From assembly GCA_033032175.1 (NCBI GenBank), contig CM065322.1, forward strand, positions 7,502,001-7,566,000: DNA of 64,000 nucleotides, given 5' to 3'. Within the stretch, counting starts at the first letter, position 1. Each line of letters begins with the position of its first letter. The position numbers and the translations under genes are program-made. The notes under the pieces were generated by a model. It was not told the DNA's origin, ran no database searches, and worked only from the letters and a program-made list of their open reading frames with translations. The DNA is from Saturnia japonica. Lineage: Eukaryota > Arthropoda > Insecta > Lepidoptera > Saturniidae. Below, in pieces: positions 61,801 to 64,000 of this stretch.

Positions 61801-62798
61801 ATTTCGAGGTCAACCTCGATAAGTTCAGTGGCATGCACATTTTTTAATATCAATGAGCATCCCATTACTGTTTGTCTATATTGCTTATGAATAAAAAAAT
61901 ATAGTAATAATAAAATTGGTTGTTAATATACAAAGCATATTATGTACAAAAGAAATATGTTATAAAAAGAAAAGTGATTTATATTATAATGCCCCATAAT
62001 CCTCCTCAACAGAATCTTGGACAGTCTACTAATATAGTTCTTGGTTAGAATTACTTAGGTATGGTAAAACTTGTAAGTACAGCTGTTATCAGTAAAATGA
62101 TACTCTACTTAAAATTTTATTTAAAGTAAATAAATAAACATCAAGTGTATTTATCCAAAGAAACATAATTCCCTCTCTTATTCATATATATTGTTTTCAA
62201 AGCATAAGGATAACCCTAAATGTAGGAAAACAAATCATAAACATCGGTTTTTGTTTATCTGTTTTATATAACTATAATATTTGTCAATGTGTATTAAACC
62301 ATAAAAAGTTACATGTTACATCCTATAATTTTATTCTATATTTATATATTTGTAATCTGAATTGACCAAACAACATAGTTACAGTTTACATAGCTTATAA
62401 ATTTCAATGATAAATTGTACATAACTATGTGCATAAACATATTCTTTGTAACCTACCTAGCCATACATTATCTTCGAGCTATATTTGTTTACATGGTATG
62501 TGCACTACATGTCAAAGAAGATATTTGATGATTTATCTCGATTTGTAATGCCAGTAGTTATTACGTAAACTCAACATTAAACTAATACACAAATCATTTA
62601 CTATGTACGTTGTGTTGCATAGAATCGTATTAAACAAAGATTTACCTCTTGCTCCCCAGCAAAATCATTAGCAGCAGCGCTGCGGGCGGACGGGTGACTC
62701 TCTGCAGCGCTGTCATGGTAAACAGTTCCCGACAAAACACTAACACGCTTTCTGTTTTGGAATTTGAGTGGTTTCCCTGGGAATCTCGACCTTCCCAT
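34651..62798 (-). CDS. trx: Trithorax / MLL-type histone H3K4 methyltransferase (whole gene, 13 exons)
   Basis: Thirteen exons join in phase, on the minus strand: 62,798-62,646; 60,121-58,879; 58,558-58,367; 58,290-57,866; 57,778-57,236; 56,763-56,590; 56,185-55,949; 55,764-55,603; 55,525-45,965; 45,532-45,309; 38,407-38,280; 37,036-36,846; 34,824-34,651. The product is about 4,468 residues, longer than fly Trx and human MLL1. Domains by residue: nuclear-receptor-like zinc finger 475-563; GPRVKHVCR block about 724; PHD1-3 about 900-1,084; bromodomain-like remnant about 1,333-1,375; extended PHD about 1,442-1,552; FYRN about 1,584-1,630; Taspase1-type sites about 1,960 and 1,990; Gln/Asn/Met-rich middle; FYRC about 4,155-4,270; WDR5 motif; SET and post-SET to the end. 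The family keeps homeotic and other genes active by methylating H3K4 in the nucleus. Confidence 0.95.
35270..36300. repeat. Repeat fragments in the last trx intron
   Basis: The stretch at 36,040-36,240 (TGCGCTTAGCTCGTGATGCG, GGAGTGCCGGCCAACCG, TTATCTGGATAAGGATTA) matches the repeat at 25,720-25,915 closely. The remaining bases to 35,270 show no clear repeat. Confidence 0.55.
36846..37036 (-). CDS. trx: trx exon 12 (SET domain core)
   Basis: The acceptor is TTTCAG and the donor GAT|GTAAGT. It completes Gly, then encodes DMVIEYAGEVIRAVLADQRE, GGCYMFRIDDNLVVDATLKG and NAARFINHSCD. FINHSC is the cofactor-binding signature. MLL and fly Trx have REK(Y)YDSxGIGCYMF where this protein has REKRYEMMSGRRGVGGCYMF, about five residues more. 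Confidence 0.96.
37427..38068. mobile_element. Non-autonomous repeat in a trx intron
   Basis: It starts CTAGCTGTGCCCCACGATTT and ends TTATTATATTAGTATAGAT, beginning and end of a very common lepidopteran repeat. Inside are CTATCTGGGAGTTGTAGCC and GAACCCGATTGGTAGTTCC. It has no coding frame. Confidence 0.6.
38280..38407 (-). CDS. trx: trx exon 11 (SET domain start)
   Basis: The acceptor is TTTGCAG and the donor GAAG|GTAATT. It encodes RLATLPPAMRFRQLKETSKA, then SVGVYRSHIHGRGLFCKRDI. MRFRxLKxTSK and HGRGLFCKR are diagnostic for MLL/Trx. Both boundary codons are split and fit exons 10 and 12. Confidence 0.95.
38466..39135. repeat. Repeat with about five degenerate tandem units
   Basis: It opens CACTAGCGGTGTGCC and ends TTTAATAAATACAACTATAGAT. 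A unit with CCCGTGTACAAAATTTCAT recurs at 38,652, 38,776, 38,915 and 39,038, so the period is 123-139 bases. An earlier unit is partly visible from about 38,560. Confidence 0.6.
39200..41650 (+). mobile_element. Non-LTR retrotransposon remnant in trx intron 10
   Basis: Broken frames show an endonuclease (ILIYIKSHLNFEV; SDHYLIGVNLR at about 39,735) and a reverse transcriptase (LNKAPGIDGIPAQDLQYI, ALFIDFKKAFDTLDHGVLID, YGVPTGSVYGLFGYI, then the catalytic YADD box in MYADDTCIMYAD at about 41,090). Frame breaks and a missing 5' part show that it is dead. A mariner remnant follows its 3' end. Confidence 0.85.
41650..42610 (+). pseudogene. Mariner transposase remnant
   Basis: Words of mariner transposases occur in order: AEIAQRINDVYGGS, RSGNFD(L)RNKPRGR, TSELTAGFGV, VPHELTEAHQ, then VTCDEKWILYDNR (first catalytic Asp), LLLQDNARPHIS (second) and HQPYSRDFSPTD (third), which gives a D,D34D spacing. 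Frameshifts lie near 41,740 and 42,300. The inverted ends could not be located with confidence. Confidence 0.88.
42962..44497. repeat. Six dispersed copies of a 16-bp motif
   Basis: TGTGACGGGTGGGACA or a one- or two-base variant occurs at 42,962, 43,141, 43,331, 43,352, 44,314 and 44,482, always on the same strand. Spacing is irregular. The bases between are mostly AT-rich. Confidence 0.8.
43641..44281 (-). pseudogene. Remnant of a repetitive insect protein of unknown type
   Basis: On the minus strand, KMIEDYPALRKVHIFSDGCA then AQTKNWYTLSNLC (about 44,100-44,200) resembles an SDGxxxQxKN motif that I have seen in repetitive insect and cnidarian proteins. A shifted frame further on reads VKLETAAGKKSKGYKYVVVF, then QSKVDDDDEVKFMLLECINK. 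It seems to be an internally deleted, frameshifted copy. Whether the family is a transposon is uncertain. Confidence 0.45.
44500..45308. other. Intron DNA of trx, nothing recognised
   Basis: AT-rich DNA leading to the exon 10 donor. No repeat text or exon is recognised. Confidence 0.4.
45309..45532 (-). CDS. trx: trx exon 10 (end of FYRC, WDR5-binding motif)
   Basis: The acceptor is TTTTAG and the donor CGAG|GTAACC. It encodes ASRCTKYKIRQGRQL, then WGSARTGPV and HDMFSWMASPFREEPPP. GSAR is the Win motif that binds WDR5 in MLL proteins (MLL: GSARAE). The frame continues FYRC from exon 9, and the exon ends in phase 2 to fit exon 11. Confidence 0.93.
45965..55525 (-). CDS. trx: trx exon 9 (giant exon: PHD3 end, ePHD, FYRN, Gln/Asn-rich middle, FYRC)
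   Basis: A single open frame of 3,187 codons, acceptor at 55,526 and donor GGG|GTAAGT. It begins MMECGWCARWVHASCEGLSG (end of PHD3). FNHDMQDVINRTT through FPWFDCENN (about 54,540-54,660) is a bromodomain-like remnant. The extended PHD runs CVLCKDVGDG to FCPNHGKD (about 54,000-54,330). FYRN runs NVQFILGSLTVHSLGKI to RLFWS (about 53,790-53,905). Two QLDG Taspase1-type sites follow (about 52,770 and 52,675), then one C2H2-like finger (RCDRCQCTYRNKESYDRH, about 52,430) and an AT-hook-like RGRGRP (about 51,470). Long Gln/Asn/Met-rich stretches lead to FYRC (DDGPKLIYEVTSEDGFNY). Confidence 0.97.
55603..55764 (-). CDS. trx: trx exon 8 (PHD2 end, PHD3)
   Basis: The acceptor is TTATAG and the donor AAG|GTAATT. 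It encodes ICSACLKCKSCDSTRVSKFV, then NYCPLCQACYRDNDFDSK. The Cys spacing (CxxC, CxxC, CxxCxxCY) matches MLL PHD2/PHD3. Confidence 0.95.
55949..56185 (-). CDS. trx: trx exon 7 (PHD1 end, PHD2), GC-rich
   Basis: The acceptor is a tandem CAGCAG, so the exon may begin at 56,185 or 56,182. The donor is CAG|GTACAC. It encodes MVVCASCCEWYHGWCAEDGG, WRCARCAACGACGRG and CRACAAHFHATCLPAAPP. Cys and His positions fit PHD1 and PHD2. The exon is far richer in G and C, and in Arg, Ala and Gly, than its neighbours. Confidence 0.93.
56590..56763 (-). CDS. trx: trx exon 6 (PHD1 start)
   Basis: The acceptor is TCCTTAG and the donor AAT|GTAAGT, phase 0 on both sides. It encodes MRGRTQKCGQNRPELICVDF, GFGLIGTLPF and LCFLCGSAGKEN. 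CFLC is the first zinc pair of PHD1. RGRTQKCGQ resembles the first residues of the MLL CXXC domain, which is otherwise absent. Confidence 0.92.
57236..57778 (-). CDS. trx: trx exon 5 (basic region, GPRVKHVCR block)
   Basis: The acceptor is TTACAG and the donor AAT|GTGAGT. The 181 codons begin NKTQKEQPQATDDSKES, and the tract VELKGPRVKHVCRSASIVLG is a block shared with MLL just before its CXXC region. The rest is charged and probably disordered. Confidence 0.9.
57866..58290 (-). CDS. trx: trx exon 4 (second half of the nuclear-receptor-like finger)
   Basis: The acceptor is ATTACAG and the donor GAT|GTAAGT. It completes Gly, then encodes NCHVPPIVRSQQWKLLRCTN, KTRCPACWLKMCLKAF and a Pro/Gln/Ser-rich tail. 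RCPACWLKMCL follows the second zinc module of nuclear receptors (RCxxCRxxKC). Confidence 0.9.
58367..58558 (-). CDS. trx: trx exon 3 (first half of the nuclear-receptor-like finger)
   Basis: The acceptor is TTTCAG and the donor GAAG|GTCTGT. It encodes NNPPTTVTCGVCGAVRFYRF, then FGIYSCESCRKFISKMIKK. The CxxC-x(n)-CxxC and the basic helix after it recall the P-box half of a nuclear receptor finger. Fly Trx is known to carry such a variant. Confidence 0.9.
58879..60121 (-). CDS. trx: trx exon 2 (basic and Ser-rich N-terminal region)
   Basis: The acceptor is TTCCAG and the donor TCAT|GTAAGT. It begins EEEKKENNNEIETKEASEN. A block reading KKTVTFGTVESCEDIFFPLK is followed by KHHAPLVPIIKKRSS. A serine run (SDASSSSSTSSDSESEGS) lies near the end. 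No folded domain is apparent. Confidence 0.9.
60924..61011 (-). mobile_element. Short LINE tail insertion with target duplications, trx intron 1
   Basis: On the minus strand the text ends GCCGCAGCGGCTCTGGTTTT, CGATAGGGCCCCTAAGGCTA, ACAGTGTAGTCAGTTAAAA and poly-A. It matches the end of the fragment at 29,420-29,500. ATGATTGTG flanks it on both sides (60,915-60,923 and 61,012-61,020). Confidence 0.8.
61021..62645 (-). other. trx intron 1, unique AT-rich DNA
   Basis: No repeat is recognised apart from the short insertion at 60.9 kb. One small open frame stands out (61,698-61,865). Confidence 0.4.
61698..61865 (-). other. Unrecognised 55-codon ORF in trx intron 1
   Basis: The frame opens at ATG 61,865 and ends at TAG 61,698. 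It reads MGCSLILKNVHATELIEVDL, EIRTGTNVDMEDLANMISTD, EYILALLSFMEKLYK. It is acidic with a balanced composition, unlike the Lys/Asn/Ile/Phe text expected by chance in such AT-rich DNA. It has no splice sites that would join trx in an obvious way. It could be a small independent gene, a fragment of a pseudogene or chance. Confidence 0.35.
62646..62798 (-). CDS. trx: trx exon 1 (start)
   Basis: The ATG at 62,798 opens MGRSRFPGKPLKFQNRKRVS. An upstream in-frame ATG exists at about 62,825, but fly Trx also starts MGRS-FPG as I remember it, so this start is preferred. The donor is GAG|GTAAAT, phase 0. Confidence 0.88.
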
Positions 62799-63400
62799 TT
62801 TGATATTCACGTAAACGAAGGGCACTCAGTGCGTTCCTGGCGAATGCGAGGAAACTGTCGCGCATGCTCGGGCCCGCGCGCTGCGCAACGCCATTTCACT
62901 AGTTTATGCAATTGTAACACAAATTACGGCGCAGTTTTCATCACAAGCACATACAAACATAAAAACTGACGGCACCTTTCACATTATTCACTATTACTAT
63001 TACTTTACACTATTTTTGCAAAGACGACATCATCCATCATTTTAATGGTCGACTAGTTGTTAACGCCATCATTTATACCTACGCTTCCATTGAACCAAGC
63101 ATCGGGCTAGTAGTGAAACAAAAGAAAATGTCCACTCGCACTCGATACCGCCACGCTACGCGTCAATCGCATTACGTTTTGTTTCATTACTTTAGCACAC
63201 AAAAAACAAATAAAATTATCCAAATTTGATTCGTTTTAATTTGACAAAGATGGCTGTTCAGTGTTCACCGCGCTTTTTACAATACCGAACACGAGTGATT
63301 AACGAGACGAGGCGCGAGGCCGCGGTGTGAACGACACCTGGCTCTTGGAGGCCAGTTATGGATTTAAACCAATAGCGATGTTAGACTACTGACTGGTTAT
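62799..63400 (-). promoter_or_regulatory. Probable trx 5' UTR and promoter
   Basis: The DNA upstream of the start codon is richer in G+C and CpG than its surroundings, for example GGGCCCGCGCGCTGCGCAACG at about 62,870, GACGAGGCGCGAGGCCGCGG at about 63,306 and CTACGCGTCAATCGC at about 63,155. This is common for promoters of widely expressed insect genes. No single transcription start can be named. Confidence 0.4.
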
Positions 63401-64000
63401 GAAAACAAATATGTCGATTGTCGCCTCCTTTATTCCCGCGTCTTGCGCAAAACGATATAAACATAAAGATTTATTATCTACAAAGTACCTATCACGTAGT
63501 ATGTATGTATACACATTACACACTACACTGTAGTACCTAGTACTTAGTATACCGTTTTTATTTTCATTCGCTCTCTGTCAATAAATTTATTATACTTTGA
63601 TGTGATCTTGAGCGGTGACCTATCAAGTCAAACGTATTAGTGTTATTAATTTGCACGATAGCACGATCTTCCACGACCGATTTTCGGAGGGAAGCCTCGT
63701 AATTACACTACATTGCCATTCCGGCCCCTATCTCACAAAACTACAATATTATGAATATTATACTGATAATTGCTATGTCGGTTAGGAACGAACGTCGAAA
63801 ACAGCGTACGTACATAAATGAAACTACACAAAGTAATTTTTCTATATGTAATATTTTATATTAATTATGCATCATGAAATTGTTAAATAATAAGAACCGA
63901 TTGTTTGAAAATCCGATAGAATCGATTGTTTTGTAAAAATAACATTAAAAAATTTGTTTCAAATAATAAAATAATTAATGCTTAGAATACTAGTAAAAAC
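63401..64000. other. Unassigned flank
   Basis: No exon or repeat is recognised; AT-rich toward the end. Confidence 0.4.

Overview
The window looks like nuclear DNA of a moth or butterfly (Lepidoptera). It is AT-rich, has host genes with many small exons and large introns, and is packed with repeat types that I know from lepidopteran genomes (RTE-like LINE ends, tRNA-derived SINEs, Helitron pieces, mariner and Tc1-like DNA transposons). No bacterial-style genes, rRNA or CRISPR array were seen.

Three host genes can be rebuilt by joining exons whose splice sites and reading phases agree. (1) 8,791-21,245, minus strand: a ten-exon RASSF8 homologue of about 464 residues, with an N-terminal Ras-association domain and a coiled-coil C-terminal half. 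(2) 28,170-30,343, plus strand: a compact three-exon dynein light chain of the Tctex1/DYNLT family, 115 residues. It lies in the gap between the two minus-strand genes. (3) 34,651-62,798, minus strand: trithorax (trx), the insect orthologue of vertebrate MLL/KMT2A. It has thirteen coding exons and about 4,468 residues, and one exon alone is 9.56 kb. In order it carries a short N-terminal motif, a nuclear-receptor-like zinc finger, three PHD fingers, a bromodomain-like remnant, an extended PHD, FYRN, two Taspase1-type cleavage sites, a very long Gln/Asn/Met-rich middle, FYRC, a WDR5-binding motif, and a SET methyltransferase domain with post-SET.

Layout. 1-1,320: no gene recognised. 1,321-6,903: a full-length but broken LINE with a three-copy target-site pattern. 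7,300-21,250: RASSF8, whose introns hold a Tc1-like element, a LINE remnant, a Helitron remnant, a SINE and a nested inverted-repeat element. 21,409-23,261: a 1.8 kb inverted-repeat transposon with 10-bp target duplications just upstream of RASSF8. 23.3-28.1 kb: repeat fragments, including an internally deleted copy of the first LINE. 28.2-30.3 kb: DYNLT. 30.4-34.6 kb: AT-rich, nearly repeat-free DNA beyond the trx stop, perhaps a long 3' UTR. 34.6-45.5 kb: the SET and FYRC end of trx, with a 6.9 kb intron full of LINE, mariner and unknown repeat DNA. 45.9-62.8 kb: the bulk of trx, almost free of transposons. 62.8-64.0 kb: a CpG-richer upstream region that probably holds the trx promoter.

The three host genes act in different processes: cell junctions and growth control (RASSF8), microtubule motor cargo (DYNLT) and chromatin memory of active genes (trx). 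Nothing in the sequence suggests that they are co-regulated. No wholly new system stands out. The less expected items are an unrecognised 55-codon ORF in trx intron 1, a six-copy 16-bp motif in trx intron 10, a Mutator-like inverted-repeat element, a Tc1-like element with a long DD-E spacer, and several protein-level oddities in Trx.
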